The notes under the pieces were generated by a model that searched no databases, was not told the origin of the DNA, and saw nothing but the letters and a program-made list of their open reading frames with translations. From NCBI RefSeq assembly GCF_001427525.1, contig NZ_LMGU01000001.1:2231116-2295115 (forward strand): a DNA stretch of 64,000 nucleotides, written 5' to 3'. Origin of the DNA: Microbacterium sp. Root61 (GTDB lineage Bacteria > Actinomycetota > Actinomycetes > Actinomycetales > Microbacteriaceae). Each line of letters starts with the position of its first letter. The first letter of the stretch is position 1. The translations under genes and the position numbers were made by a program. Positions 35,017-44,186 of the stretch are shown here, piece by piece.

Positions 35017-36584
35017 GAGTTTTCTCCTCCGGCGAGCGCCTCGGCCTGAATCACTGCCTGCTCCTCCGACTCGGCGGCGATGATCGACACAATCCGCTCA
35101 GCTGTCACGTCAGGTCCGTTCACGATCTCGCCGACCTTCTCGTGATCCTTGAGGATCACGATCCGCTCGGAGAGCCGCACGACCTCCTCGAGCTCTGACG
35201 AGATGAACACGACGCTCATGCCCGCTTCGGCGAGTTCGGCGACGGCCTCCTGAATGTCTGCTTTGGCCCCCACATCGATGCCGCGGGTGGGTTCGTCGAG
35301 CAGCAGCAGGTCGGGCTCGGTCGCGAGCCAGCGGCCCAGCAGAACCTTCTGCTGGTTGCCTCCGGAGAGCAGGCGGATCGGGCGGTCAGGGTCGTTGGGG
35401 CGCACGCTGAAGCGCTCCATGTAGGTCTTCACGAGCTGGTCGACCTCACGCGCCGGCACCCGCCGTAGCCATCCGCGTTTGGCCTGCACTGCCAGCATGA
35501 TGTTCTCGCGTACGCTCAGGTCGCCGATGATGCCGTCCTCTCGGCGGTTCTCGGTCGAGTAGGCGACGTGCTTTCCGAGGCCGGCGACGGGCGTGGTGAT
35601 GTTCACCTTCTTGCCCTGGATGCGGACGGTGCCGGAGTCGGCGCGGTCCGCGCCGAAGATGAGGCGAGCGAGTTCGGTGCGGCCCGCGCCGAGCAGTCCG
35701 GCGAATCCGACGACCTCGCCCTTGTGGATCTCGATGTCCGTGGGTGCCAATGCGCCCTTGCGGCCGATGCCCTCGGCTGCGTAGACGGGGGTCGCGGTGC
35801 GATCGCGCACATCGACCTGACGGTTGGAGCCGAGCGCGCGCAGCGCATCCAGGTCCTTGCCGATCATCTTCGAGATGAGCTGGGTGCGATCGAGCTCGCG
35901 CTTGAGGTACTCGCCGACGAAGCGGCCGTTGCGCAACACCGTGATGCGGTCGCTGATCGCGTAGACCTGGTCAAGGAAGTGCGAGACGAAGAGGATCGCG
36001 ACACCCTGATCGCGCAGGCGCCGGATGACGGTGAACAGCACCTCGACCTCTGCGGCGTCCAGGCTCGAGGTCGGCTCATCGAGGATGAGCACTTTGGAGT
36101 CCGTGACCATCGCGCGGCTGATCGCCACGAGCTGCTGCAGCGCAAGTGAGATCGAAGACAGTGGGGCACGGGTGTCGAGGTGACCCAGGCCCATGCCCGC
36201 GAGGGCGTCCTTGGCCCGGGCATGGGTCTTGCGCCAGTTGATGCCGAGCGCTCCGCGCACCTCGTGACCGAGCATCACGTTCTCGCCGATCGTGAGGTTC
36301 GCGCAGAGATTGACCTCCTGGTACACAGTCGAGATGCCGGCGGCCTGCGCGGATGCCGTGCCCGTCAGGCGACGCTTCTCGCCGAAGACCAGGATCGACC
36401 CGGAGTCGATCTGGTAGACCCCGGTCAGGGCCTTGATGAGCGTCGACTTGCCTGCGCCGTTCTCACCCATGAGGGTGTGGACTTCGCCGGGCAGGAGTCG
36501 GAAGTCGACTTCATCGAGTGCTTTGACACCGGGGAATGTGATCGATACGCCGAGAACCTCGACGATCGGGGGGGATTCGGTCAT
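35013..36584 (-). CDS. Sugar ABC transporter ATPase, double domain (YtfR/RbsA-like)
   Basis: A 523-residue ATPase with two NBDs in tandem. Domain 1 has GENGAGKSTLIKALTG and VLILDEPTSSLDAAE, with a relaxed signature (ISLALQQLVAISRAM). Domain 2 has the degenerate Walker A GLLGAGRTELARLIFG usual for this family, the signature LLSGGNQQKVLLGRWL and LLLLDEPTRGIDVGAK. It energises the YtfT/YjfF-type permeases. It lies 119 bp downstream of the lipoprotein gene, with a stem-loop between them, and overlaps the first permease by four bases. Confidence 0.93.
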   Translation of the reverse strand: MTESPPIVEVLGVSITFPGVKALDEVDFRLLPGEVHTLMGENGAGKSTLIKALTGVYQIDSGSILVFGEKRRLTGTASAQAAGISTVYQEVNLCANLTIGENVMLGHEVRGALGINWRKTHARAKDALAGMGLGHLDTRAPLSSISLALQQLVAISRAMVTDSKVLILDEPTSSLDAAEVEVLFTVIRRLRDQGVAILFVSHFLDQVYAISDRITVLRNGRFVGEYLKRELDRTQLISKMIGKDLDALRALGSNRQVDVRDRTATPVYAAEGIGRKGALAPTDIEIHKGEVVGFAGLLGAGRTELARLIFGADRADSGTVRIQGKKVNITTPVAGLGKHVAYSTENRREDGIIGDLSVRENIMLAVQAKRGWLRRVPAREVDQLVKTYMERFSVRPNDPDRPIRLLSGGNQQKVLLGRWLATEPDLLLLDEPTRGIDVGAKADIQEAVAELAEAGMSVVFISSELEEVVRLSERIVILKDHEKVGEIVNGPDVTAERIVSIIAAESEEQAVIQAEALAGGENS

Positions 36585-36633
36585 CGCTGACGAACTTCCT
36601 CGAATGGGGCGGATAGCGGTGGGTGGTCGGGGA

Positions 36634-36671
36634 AGGAACGGGGACCGCCGATCTCGGCGATCCCCGTTCCT
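36634..36671 (-). terminator. Stem-loop between binding-protein and ATPase genes
   Basis: An 18-bp stem with one mismatch: the arm at 36634-36651 (AGGAACGGGGACCGCCGA) pairs with 36654-36671 over a two-to-four base loop. It lies 30 bp past the lipoprotein stop and 50 bp before the ATPase start. A leaky terminator or 3' end stabiliser in this position normally gives excess binding protein over membrane subunits. Confidence 0.65.
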
Positions 36672-36703
36672 GTCAGAGGGTGAGTTTGCTCAGCCTCGGT
36701 GGC

Positions 36704-37717
36704 TCAGAATCCCTGGCCGTCGGCGAGTGCCTTCTCGCCGGCCTCGGCGGAATCGAACGTGGCGCTGTCCACGATGATCACGGACTCGACCTTCTCGCCC
36801 GCGAGCGTCTTGTTGACCGCGTCGACGGCGATGTCGCCGAAGAAGGGGTTGTACTGGGCGACGAAGCTCAGCTGCCCCGCGGCCAGTGCTTCGAGCGCAC
36901 CCGTGGTGCCGTCGATGGTGGCGATCTTGACGTCGGTGCCGGGTACCAGACCTGCCGCGGTGACGGCCTGGGCCGCGCCGATACCCATCTCATCGTTCTG
37001 GGCGAAGATGAACTGGATGTCGTTGTTGTTGGCCTTGAGGACCGTCTCGATGACGGACTTGCCCTCGTCCGTCTTCCAATTGGCCGTCTGTGCGCCGACC
37101 TTGTTCAGGCTGGCAACGCTGCCGACCTCGGAATCGAAGCCCTCGTTGCGCTCGTTCACCACCGAGAGCCCGGGAACGCCCTCGAGCACGAAGTAGTTCG
37201 CGCCCTCGGGGAAGGTCTCGACGGTCCAGGCTCCCACCGACGCGGCGACCTGGAAGTTGTCGGGCGCGATGCGGGTCACGTAGAGGTCTTCACTCGCGTC
37301 GACGCCGCGGTCCAGAAGGATGACCGGGATCTCAGCCTCCTGCGCAAGCTTCAGCGAGTCCTCCCAACCCGACGCCTCGGTCGCGGTCAGCAGGATCACA
37401 TCGACCTCGTCGTTGACGAAGGTCGCGAACGCGTCTAGCTGCGACTTCTGATCGCTCGGGCTGGCGGCCGGAGCGTACTTGAGCTCGAAACCCGCCTCTT
37501 CCGTGAATGCGTCCTTGATGGCCTGCTCGTTGGCATTGCGCCAGCCGCCCTCGGGGCCGACCGCCACGAAGCCGACCGTGGTGAGGTCACCATCGGTGCC
37601 CGCGCCGCCGTCCGAGCCTGTGTCATCGCCGCCGCCGGCGCAGCCGGTGAGACCCAGCGCCAGAACCCCGGCGCCGACGAAGCCGATCAGGCCCAGCATT
37701 CGCTTCTTGTTTGCCAT
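36704..37717 (-). CDS. Sugar-binding lipoprotein (YtfQ-like)
   Basis: A 337-residue periplasmic-binding-protein type I fold. The signal peptide KKRMLGLIGFVGAGVLALGLTGC ends in the lipobox LTGC, and a Gly/Asp-rich linker follows. The mature domain has VGFVAVGPEGGWRNANEQAIKDAF, VDVILLTATEASGWEDSLKLAQEAEIPVILLDRGVDA, IFAQNDEMGIGAAQAVTAAG and IDGTTGALEALAAGQLSF, closely following YtfQ. ATG 37717 has AGGAGGAG five bases upstream, a very strong site. In E. coli YtfQ binds galactofuranose; with araA, araB, araD downstream an arabinofuranose ligand is likely here. Confidence 0.93.
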   Translation of the reverse strand: MANKKRMLGLIGFVGAGVLALGLTGCAGGGDDTGSDGGAGTDGDLTTVGFVAVGPEGGWRNANEQAIKDAFTEEAGFELKYAPAASPSDQKSQLDAFATFVNDEVDVILLTATEASGWEDSLKLAQEAEIPVILLDRGVDASEDLYVTRIAPDNFQVAASVGAWTVETFPEGANYFVLEGVPGLSVVNERNEGFDSEVGSVASLNKVGAQTANWKTDEGKSVIETVLKANNNDIQFIFAQNDEMGIGAAQAVTAAGLVPGTDVKIATIDGTTGALEALAAGQLSFVAQYNPFFGDIAVDAVNKTLAGEKVESVIIVDSATFDSAEAGEKALADGQGF

Positions 37718-37808
37718 CTCTTCTCCTCCTTGAGACACCCCGGTTTCTACGGTCCGGGGTGGAGTGCGTGTGTCACCGAGTGGGACACTTAAGTGTGCGT
37801 GCGGACCA

Positions 37809-37826
37809 ATTGTGCGCGCTAACATT
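37809..37826. promoter_or_regulatory. LacI/AraR-type operator candidate upstream of the arabinose operon
   Basis: An 18-base imperfect palindrome with a CG centre (ATTGTGCGC then GCTAACATT; 6 of 9 positions symmetric), about 92-110 bp upstream of the lipoprotein gene start. Read on the minus strand it begins ATGTTAGCG, close to the consensus that I recall for the LacI-type AraR of Corynebacterium glutamicum (ATGTWAGCG followed by its mirror). It is the best candidate site for the regulator at 37921-38940. Confidence 0.5.
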
Positions 37827-37920
37827 CACGAACGCAAGCTCATGTCGCATATTCGTTACGCCCTCGTTACCGCGAACATCACTGGGAATGAAGACTCCCG
37901 GATTCCCGTGTCGAGATCCG

Positions 37921-38940
37921 TCAGGATCGCGGCCGCGCGGTCGATCCGCGCACTACGAGGCGCGGTTCGATGATGTCGTGCTCGGCGGCCTCATCACCCT
38001 CGATTGCGGCGATGATGATCTCCAGCGCGAGGGCGCCGAGCGCCGAGAAGTCCTGTCTCACGGTCGTCAACGGGGGCAGGAAGTGCCGCGCATCGGGGAG
38101 GTCGTCAAAGCCGACCACGCTGATGTCATCAGGCACGCTGAGGCCGCGCTCCGACAACCCGTGGACGAGCCCTAGCGCCATCTGGTCGTTGGCGGCGAAC
38201 ACCGCCGTGACCGTGTCGAAGTCGTACGCCGCCCCGAAGGCGTACCCGCAGTCCGAGGTCCAGTCGCCGACTACGGGCGTACCGATCGGAAGCCCCGCGT
38301 CGATGAGGGCATCCCGCCAGCCCTGTTCGCGGGCACGCGCGTCGAACCAGTCGAGCGGCCCGGACAGGTGCGCGATCGAGCGGTGCCCCAGTTCGATCAG
38401 GTGCATGACCGCCGCCATCGCGCCGGCGCGTTGATCGACCGCCGCGGTGTGCATCTCGGCATCCGACTCAGCCTTGATGACCAGAATCGGAAGGCCCGTG
38501 CTTTGCCGGCGCAACAGGTCCAGCGACGAGGCACGCGGCGCGATGACGCACAGTGCATCGACGCCCTGTGTGACCAGCTCCACCACCCCCACATCGATCT
38601 GCGACTCCTTATCGTCAGAGATCGAGAATGCGCTGATCGCGTACCCGGCCCCTCGGGCCGCCTCCTCGATGGCCCGAAGAGTGCTGTTCGGCCCCCATTG
38701 CACGGGGCTGTCGACGAGCACTCCGATACGCATCGCACGACGCGTGGCAAGGGCCCGGGCGATCGAGCTGCGCGTGTAGTTCATCTCGTCGATCACCTGG
38801 AGCACGCGCGCCCGAGTCGACTCGCGGATGTTGGGGTGGCCGTTGAGTACACGCGACACCGTCATGTGCGAAACGCCCGCCTGTTTCGCCACGTCGTAGA
38901 TGCTCGGCCGCTGCCAGCCGCGCGTCGCCTGTTCAGACAT
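37921..38940 (-). CDS. LacI-family transcriptional regulator of the arabinose genes
   Basis: A 339-residue repressor. The N-terminal HTH (SIYDVAKQAGVSHMTVSRVLNGHPNI) is the LacI signature, followed by the hinge helix region TRSSIARALATR and a periplasmic-binding-protein-like effector domain (MRIGVLVDSPVQWG, VDALCVIAPRA, GHRSIAHLSGPLDWFDARAREQGWRDAL, DISVVGFDDLPDARHFLPPLTTVRQDF). It stands between the wall-anchored GH43 gene and the importer genes, all on the minus strand, so local control by arabinose or an arabino-oligosaccharide is inferred. Its own gene has a separate upstream region (38941-39195). Confidence 0.9.
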   Translation of the reverse strand: MSEQATRGWQRPSIYDVAKQAGVSHMTVSRVLNGHPNIRESTRARVLQVIDEMNYTRSSIARALATRRAMRIGVLVDSPVQWGPNSTLRAIEEAARGAGYAISAFSISDDKESQIDVGVVELVTQGVDALCVIAPRASSLDLLRRQSTGLPILVIKAESDAEMHTAAVDQRAGAMAAVMHLIELGHRSIAHLSGPLDWFDARAREQGWRDALIDAGLPIGTPVVGDWTSDCGYAFGAAYDFDTVTAVFAANDQMALGLVHGLSERGLSVPDDISVVGFDDLPDARHFLPPLTTVRQDFSALGALALEIIIAAIEGDEAAEHDIIEPRLVVRGSTARPRS

Positions 38941-39195
38941 TGCCGATCACCTCGTCAGTTTGCCGCGGCCACCGACACCCGCTCCGTGAGGGAGCTCTTC
39001 GAGGACGAAGAATCCGTCACCCGTGCGAGGACCGCTGACCACATAGTAAGGGGCGCGGCCGAGTCGGCATGCACCACGACGGCGCGAAACCTGCACCACC
39101 ACACGCGGCTCGGCCCGTCCACCCGTCTTGCCGCGGCAAGAGGCTGAACGGGCCGGCCCACGCTCAGTCGCTGCCCGAAGGCCGCTTCCTCACGC

Positions 39196-42100
39196 TCAGT
39201 CGATCTCCACCTCCTGAGAGAGCGCGCGTCGCTTCCTGCGCAGTACCCAGAAGCCGGAACCTAGCGCGAGCAGCAGCGCCCCCAGCCATACGGCGTTGAG
39301 GCTCGACGCCCCATTGCCACCAGTGCTCGCAAGCGATCCGTCTCCGTTCGCGTCGCCTGAGCCTGAACCTGGGGCGCTTCCGGATCCACCGCCTGTGGAG
39401 CCACCTGAGCCGCCGTCGACGGGTGCCGCAGCGACCACGATCGGCAGCCTTGCCAGCTCTGTGTCGCCGTCGCGCAGCACGATATGATGCGCTCCCGGCT
39501 CGATGTCCGCCGGGATCGCCACGGTCTTGTCGATGCGGCCACCCGCGACGGTCGCCGTGGCGAGAGCACGGTACTCGCTGGCGATGCCGATCTCGACCTC
39601 AGCCGACGTGACGCCGGTCGCAGTGACCGTGACCGACCCCCCGGCGACCACGTCGGTACGCGACAGCTGCACGGAGAACTCCGCACCTTCGCCGCCGTCG
39701 ACTGCGGTGAACGCCCAGTTGTCGACATCGACGAGATCTGCCTCCGCGTCCGCCCCTTCGGGACCGGCGAACACGAAGAACACATCGTGCTCACCGGTCG
39801 CACCGGTCACGTCCGCTTCAACGGTCGTCCATTCGCCGATGGTGCCGTCGACGGGGATCTCCGCGACAACCTGGCCGTCCACGTTGTCCAGTCGGACCTG
39901 GATGCTGCTGCCGGCGACCAACGGCTTGACCGTGGCCGAGACCGCCTTTGCGCCGGAGCCGAAGTCGACGCCGGCGATCCCGGAGAAGTCGCCGTCGTCG
40001 ATGCCCGACAACACCATGTTGCCGCCGCCGTTGTGTTCCGGGAACTCCGCTGACGCGATATCCGTCTTCGCGGTGCTGACTCCCAGCTGCCAGGCGAGGG
40101 TCTCGGCCTCGAAGGCGCGGTACGGATCGAAGCTCTCGACCTGCTCGACACCCGCGCGTGTTCCCGTGACCGGCTTGATGGTGCCGTCGGCATTGAAGTC
40201 GAGCTTGTCGATGTGCACCGAACGGTAGCCCTGCGTGGCGCCGGGCGTGCCGAGTGCCGCAGCCCACGCCGCCCCGCGCGTCTGCGCGTGATAGGTGAAG
40301 TAGGTTCCGCCCTTGTAGTTGAACATGTCCGAATGGTTGTTGCCGCCGTTGCCGGCGCCGAAGAACGTCCCCTGGTTCTGGAACGCGACTCCCGCGTACT
40401 CCGAAGCAGACAGGTCCATCGGGTCCTCGGTCATCATGTAGGCGATGGCGCCGCGTGACGGATGCTGGCCCGGGACCTCGTTCACCTGGAAGTTCGACGA
40501 GTACGAGTAGTAGTACTTGTCGCCTCGCTTGAACATGCTCGAAGCCTCGAACATTCCGGGGGCGTCGATCTCGACGGGGTCTCCGTCGAGCGTCACCATG
40601 TCGTCCTTCAACTTGGCTACGCGCGTCGACTTGGGATTCTGCGGGCCCTGCTGGTTCGCACCGGTGCCGATCACCGAGTTGCCGCCGAAGTACAGGTAGC
40701 CCTGCCCGTCGTCGTCGATGAACACCTCCGGGTCGAACAGCCACATCCCTGCGGGGAACCCGCCAGCGGCGATGTAGTCGCGCGACACCGTGTCGGGAAT
40801 GATCTTCTTGCCCAGCGGATCGTTCCACGGCCCGAGCGGCGAGCCGCCCACGACAACGGCGGTTCCGGTCCCGCTGTCGCAGAAGTACAGGTAGACCTTG
40901 CCGTCCTTCTCGATTGCCGCCGGCGCCCAGGAGTTCCGCGCCCACGGGGCGGCGCCGCCCTCTCGGGCGACCGGCACGGTTCCATGATCGACCCAGTTGA
41001 CCATGTCACTCGTCGACATCACGTTGAGTCGTGTGATCCCCCCGTAGCCGTTCGACTGCGTGGGAAGACCGTTCGCATCCTTGCTGTTCAGCTCGTACTG
41101 CTGCGTGTCGTCCGTCGAATAGATGTAGAGACGACCGTTGTAGACGAGGTGGTGCGGATCAGCGCCGAATTTGTGCCCGACCAGAGGGTTGTGGTCGCCG
41201 ACCGGCTTGGTCTGCACCTTTTCGAGGCTCGTGAACTCCGGTCCGGCCGGGGCATCCGCGATCTTCACGAGAGAGAGGTCGTCGACACGGAAGTCCTGCA
41301 GCGCATTGGCACCCCAAGGCGTTTCCACAAAGAACCAGGACGCTCCGACGTGGCGCGCCTCAGCGGTGAACTCCTGCGAGAACGTCCCCCACTCACCGCG
41401 GGTGAAAGTGTGACCGGAGTCGATGCAACCATTGAAGTTCGACGGGCAGAACGTGAAGTTGAACTGTTGGGTGCTGTTGCCCTCGTCGTACTTGAGCTTG
41501 CCCGTCATACGGTAGGACGCGCCGAGCTCCATCTTGTCTGCGACGTTGGCGAACGGGCCCGACTGGGTGTTCTCGCGTCCGGTGACTTGCAGGGAGTGCG
41601 CTCCGCTCGCGGCATCGTCGGAGAGAGCAAGGTCGCCGCCACGGGTGTTGGTCCACCCAGAGAAGCCCGAAACGAATCGGCCGTCGGGGAACAGGTTTCC
41701 CGGAACGGCCGGCGGCTCGACTACGGCGGGCGCGCCATCATCCGTGGTGAGGGAGACGTCGTCGATGACGAACGTCTGCACGTCGGTGTTCCACGGAGTC
41801 TCGACGAACATCATGTCGTAGTTCGCGGCGAGCGGTGTGAATGACTTCTGGATGGTGGACCACTGCCCTGCGGTGGCCGTTGTGGAGGCTACAACATCAC
41901 ATTGGCTGCGCGTCGATGTGCAGAGCACGACGTTGAAGAGCTGAGACGCACGGCCGGTATCGAATTTGAGGGAGAGGCTGAGGTCGTAGGACTGATCGGT
42001 GTTCAGCAGGCCGGTGACGGTTGCGGTCGGACCGGACTGGAAGGTCGTGCGGCCGCTGATGGCGAGAGCCTGCTGACCCGACTTGGCATCTGCGCTCTCC

Positions 42101-42279
42101 GACAATGTCCCGCCCAACGGGGCGGTCCATCCGGCGATGCCCGTCTCGAACGTTGTGTTCGTGATGATGCTCACGGGGGCGGCATAGGCCGCCCCCGCCG
42201 CACCGATCGCAGTCATCGTTGAGGCGACGAGTGCGACGGTGCCTAGTAACGCGGCAGCGCGTCTGTTGTGGGGTTTCAC
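39196..42279 (-). CDS. Secreted, sortase-anchored GH43 glycosidase with three carbohydrate-binding-like modules
   Basis: A 1027-residue surface enzyme, GTG start at 42279 after AGGAG. Order: signal peptide to about residue 33 (AGAAYA); two similar CBM4/9-like modules of about 150 residues (NTTFETGIAGW, NLFPDGRFVSGFSGW); a GH43 five-blade propeller at about 350-710; a CBM6-like module at about 720-870; an Ig-like domain; a Gly/Ser linker; then LASTGG, a helix and the basic tail RRKRRA. Catalytic residues by family: Asp in GADPHHLVY, Asp in LFDPEVFIDDD, Glu in GMFEASSMF. LAxTG is the signal of class E sortases. Probable alpha-L-arabinofuranosidase, xylosidase or arabinanase feeding the import genes next door. 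Confidence 0.9.
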   Translation of the reverse strand: MKPHNRRAAALLGTVALVASTMTAIGAAGAAYAAPVSIITNTTFETGIAGWTAPLGGTLSESADAKSGQQALAISGRTTFQSGPTATVTGLLNTDQSYDLSLSLKFDTGRASQLFNVVLCTSTRSQCDVVASTTATAGQWSTIQKSFTPLAANYDMMFVETPWNTDVQTFVIDDVSLTTDDGAPAVVEPPAVPGNLFPDGRFVSGFSGWTNTRGGDLALSDDAASGAHSLQVTGRENTQSGPFANVADKMELGASYRMTGKLKYDEGNSTQQFNFTFCPSNFNGCIDSGHTFTRGEWGTFSQEFTAEARHVGASWFFVETPWGANALQDFRVDDLSLVKIADAPAGPEFTSLEKVQTKPVGDHNPLVGHKFGADPHHLVYNGRLYIYSTDDTQQYELNSKDANGLPTQSNGYGGITRLNVMSTSDMVNWVDHGTVPVAREGGAAPWARNSWAPAAIEKDGKVYLYFCDSGTGTAVVVGGSPLGPWNDPLGKKIIPDTVSRDYIAAGGFPAGMWLFDPEVFIDDDGQGYLYFGGNSVIGTGANQQGPQNPKSTRVAKLKDDMVTLDGDPVEIDAPGMFEASSMFKRGDKYYYSYSSNFQVNEVPGQHPSRGAIAYMMTEDPMDLSASEYAGVAFQNQGTFFGAGNGGNNHSDMFNYKGGTYFTYHAQTRGAAWAAALGTPGATQGYRSVHIDKLDFNADGTIKPVTGTRAGVEQVESFDPYRAFEAETLAWQLGVSTAKTDIASAEFPEHNGGGNMVLSGIDDGDFSGIAGVDFGSGAKAVSATVKPLVAGSSIQVRLDNVDGQVVAEIPVDGTIGEWTTVEADVTGATGEHDVFFVFAGPEGADAEADLVDVDNWAFTAVDGGEGAEFSVQLSRTDVVAGGSVTVTATGVTSAEVEIGIASEYRALATATVAGGRIDKTVAIPADIEPGAHHIVLRDGDTELARLPIVVAAAPVDGGSGGSTGGGSGSAPGSGSGDANGDGSLASTGGNGASSLNAVWLGALLLALGSGFWVLRRKRRALSQEVEID

Positions 42280-42924
42280 TTCATTTCTCCTTGCTGATTC
42301 AACTCACACGAGGGCGCGCGGAGACAGCGGCATCCTTGCCAGCAGGGGGATGCCGCGGAGTCCTCGACCTCGGGCGAGTGTGTGGACATACGACCGGATG
42401 TGCCGGACGCGGTGGATTACCGCGGCGCGAGCATCCGGTCGTCTTGGGGGGTCAAGCGGCGGAGCGGTAAATGCGCCGGGGCAGCACACCGCACGTCAGG
42501 TGTGCGCTGTCATCCCCGCGTCCGGCACGTCGAGGTGGGTGGCGTTGCGGAGTCCTCGACGGTGGTCGCGACGACCGCATCGACCTGCCCGCAGTAACCA
42601 AACGATCCATTCACTCTCCTCTTTGAGATGCCGCAGACCACGGAGGCCGGCGACCCGGGAATCGCTGCCCCTGATGATCGCCAGTTCCTGGATGTTACCG
42701 GTAACTTTCCATGACCGCAAGCTCTCGACTCTCCAGCTCACAGGCGACCTGTGTCGCGGGGATCGTCAGGCCTGCGGCTGTCGATGACCCGATCCGGGAT
42801 CCCACCGATTGCGGGCCAACAGTCACTCGGAAAGGGCCGAATGCGGACAAACGGTACGACAGTACGATGCGAATGGGACCGTAGGAGGATGCCGCCTGTC
42901 GCCTCTGTGCGCGAAGCTGGCGCC
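42280..42924. other. Divergent intergenic region, about 645 bp
   Basis: Between the GH43 gene (minus) and the lipoprotein hydrolase (plus). It contains the GTTACCGGTAAC palindrome at 42694-42705 and two possible earlier starts for the hydrolase (ATG 42841 and 42889). I can support no other gene in it. Confidence 0.5.
42694..42705. promoter_or_regulatory. Perfect LacI-type palindrome GTTACCGGTAAC
   Basis: A 12-base perfect palindrome with CG centre, the form of LacI-family operators. With flanks it reads ATGTTACCGGTAACTT and shares the ATGTTA half-site with the candidate operator at 37809. It lies about 220 bp upstream of the lipoprotein hydrolase and about 415 bp upstream of the GH43 start, between divergent genes. 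Confidence 0.5.
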
Positions 42925-44094
42925 ATGCCCTCGACACATCGGTCCTCTTCCACATGTAGCTCCTCTTCCGCGCGCGGTCTCGCGGCCGTGTCGGCTGCTA
43001 TCGCTGCGGCTTTGGCTCTCTCAGGATGTGGGGCATCGACCCCGGACCTCGTCCCGTTCGCGCTGCCCATACCGAACGGGTCGTCGTCGGTCGGAGTCGT
43101 CACTCTCGAGGTCCCCGGCCGGGCGGGCGGCGGCCACGACCGCACCATGGCAGCGCTCTGGTACCCCGCCGCGGACGAGGATGGGACCGCCTCGCCCGGC
43201 GAGCCGTGGGCTGACTCGGAGACCGCTGACGCGCTCGAAGTGCAGCTGGTGACGGCACTCGGAGCGCCAGAGGCCTCAGCACCGGATCTGAAGAAGGTCC
43301 GGGCGCATGCGCACGGGAGCGCTGCAGCGGCGTCGATCAGCGATATCCCGCTCGTTGTGTTCTCGCCGGCCCTGGGCGCCTCGCGCAGCATGGTGACGGG
43401 GCTCGCGGAGAGCCTTGCGTCGGACGGAGTGGCCGTGCTCGCTGTGGACCATCCCGCGGATGCCGCGGCCATCCTATTTCCCGATGGTGAGGTCGTGCAC
43501 GGCGATCTTCCCGCTCTGATCGACGCCGCAGCCGGCGCTGGCGACCAGCAGCGTGCCGCGCTGCTGTCGGAGGACGCCGTCGTCGCGCGCACGGACGACG
43601 TCTTTGCGGCGCTCGACGAACTGACCGCGTTGAGCACCGAGCCCGACGTGAGCGCTTCTGCTCTTCCCCCGGGGCTGGCCGGCCGGATCGACACGGAGCA
43701 TGTCGTCGTCATGGGGCACTCCCTCGGCGGTGCAACGGCGCTGGCTGCCGCATCCGACCCCCGCATCGCCGGGGTCATCGACCTCGACGGCACTCCGTGG
43801 GGCCCAGTCGTCGAGGCAGGAGTGACCAAGCCCGCTCTCATCGTGCTGAGCGATGACACCGAACCGGCAAATGATCCGCAGCTCGAAGCGTTTCTCGCGG
43901 CATCCCCCAGTGCCGAGCTGGAGCGCATCGACGGAGCGCGCCACTTGTCGTTCACCGATCTGCTCTGGCTGCACTCTCAACTCGGCGAAGCCGGCGACGA
44001 GTTCCTCGGATCGATCGACCCGACGGCGTTTCACACCCGGTTGGTCGAGTTGGTACGCGACTTCGTCATCCGACACACCTCAGACGCGCACTGA
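42925..44094 (+). CDS. Alpha/beta-hydrolase lipoprotein (platelet-activating-factor acetylhydrolase-like)
   Basis: A 389-residue secreted lipoprotein. The signal peptide (Ser-rich n-region, AAVSAAIAAALAL) ends in the lipobox LSGC. The hydrolase domain has VGVVTLEVPGRAGGGHDRTMAALWYPA, the oxyanion segment LVVFSPALGASRSMV, the nucleophile elbow HVVVMGHSLGGATAL (Ser), an Asp in GVIDLDG and a late His in DGARHLSFTDLL, the order of PAF-acetylhydrolase/dienelactone-hydrolase relatives. ATG 42925 is used because it gives a regular signal peptide; ATG 42841 or 42889 would lengthen it. It converges on the FAH gene. Substrate: an ester, not identifiable. Confidence 0.82.
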   Translation: MPSTHRSSSTCSSSSARGLAAVSAAIAAALALSGCGASTPDLVPFALPIPNGSSSVGVVTLEVPGRAGGGHDRTMAALWYPAADEDGTASPGEPWADSETADALEVQLVTALGAPEASAPDLKKVRAHAHGSAAAASISDIPLVVFSPALGASRSMVTGLAESLASDGVAVLAVDHPADAAAILFPDGEVVHGDLPALIDAAAGAGDQQRAALLSEDAVVARTDDVFAALDELTALSTEPDVSASALPPGLAGRIDTEHVVVMGHSLGGATALAAASDPRIAGVIDLDGTPWGPVVEAGVTKPALIVLSDDTEPANDPQLEAFLAASPSAELERIDGARHLSFTDLLWLHSQLGEAGDEFLGSIDPTAFHTRLVELVRDFVIRHTSDAH

Positions 44095-44186
44095 CGGCCC
44101 TTCGTTCCTCACATGCGCATCCTGGCTCACGTCGTGCATGACGCGGTGCAATGGCGAGTCGCCGACCCCCGAATCGGTGCTGGCAC

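Noticed and set aside
39150..39210. Direct repeat CACGCTCAGTCG (two copies) near the end of the GH43 gene
   Set aside because: Only 12 bases, two copies, one inside coding sequence; no sign of an insertion or attachment site.
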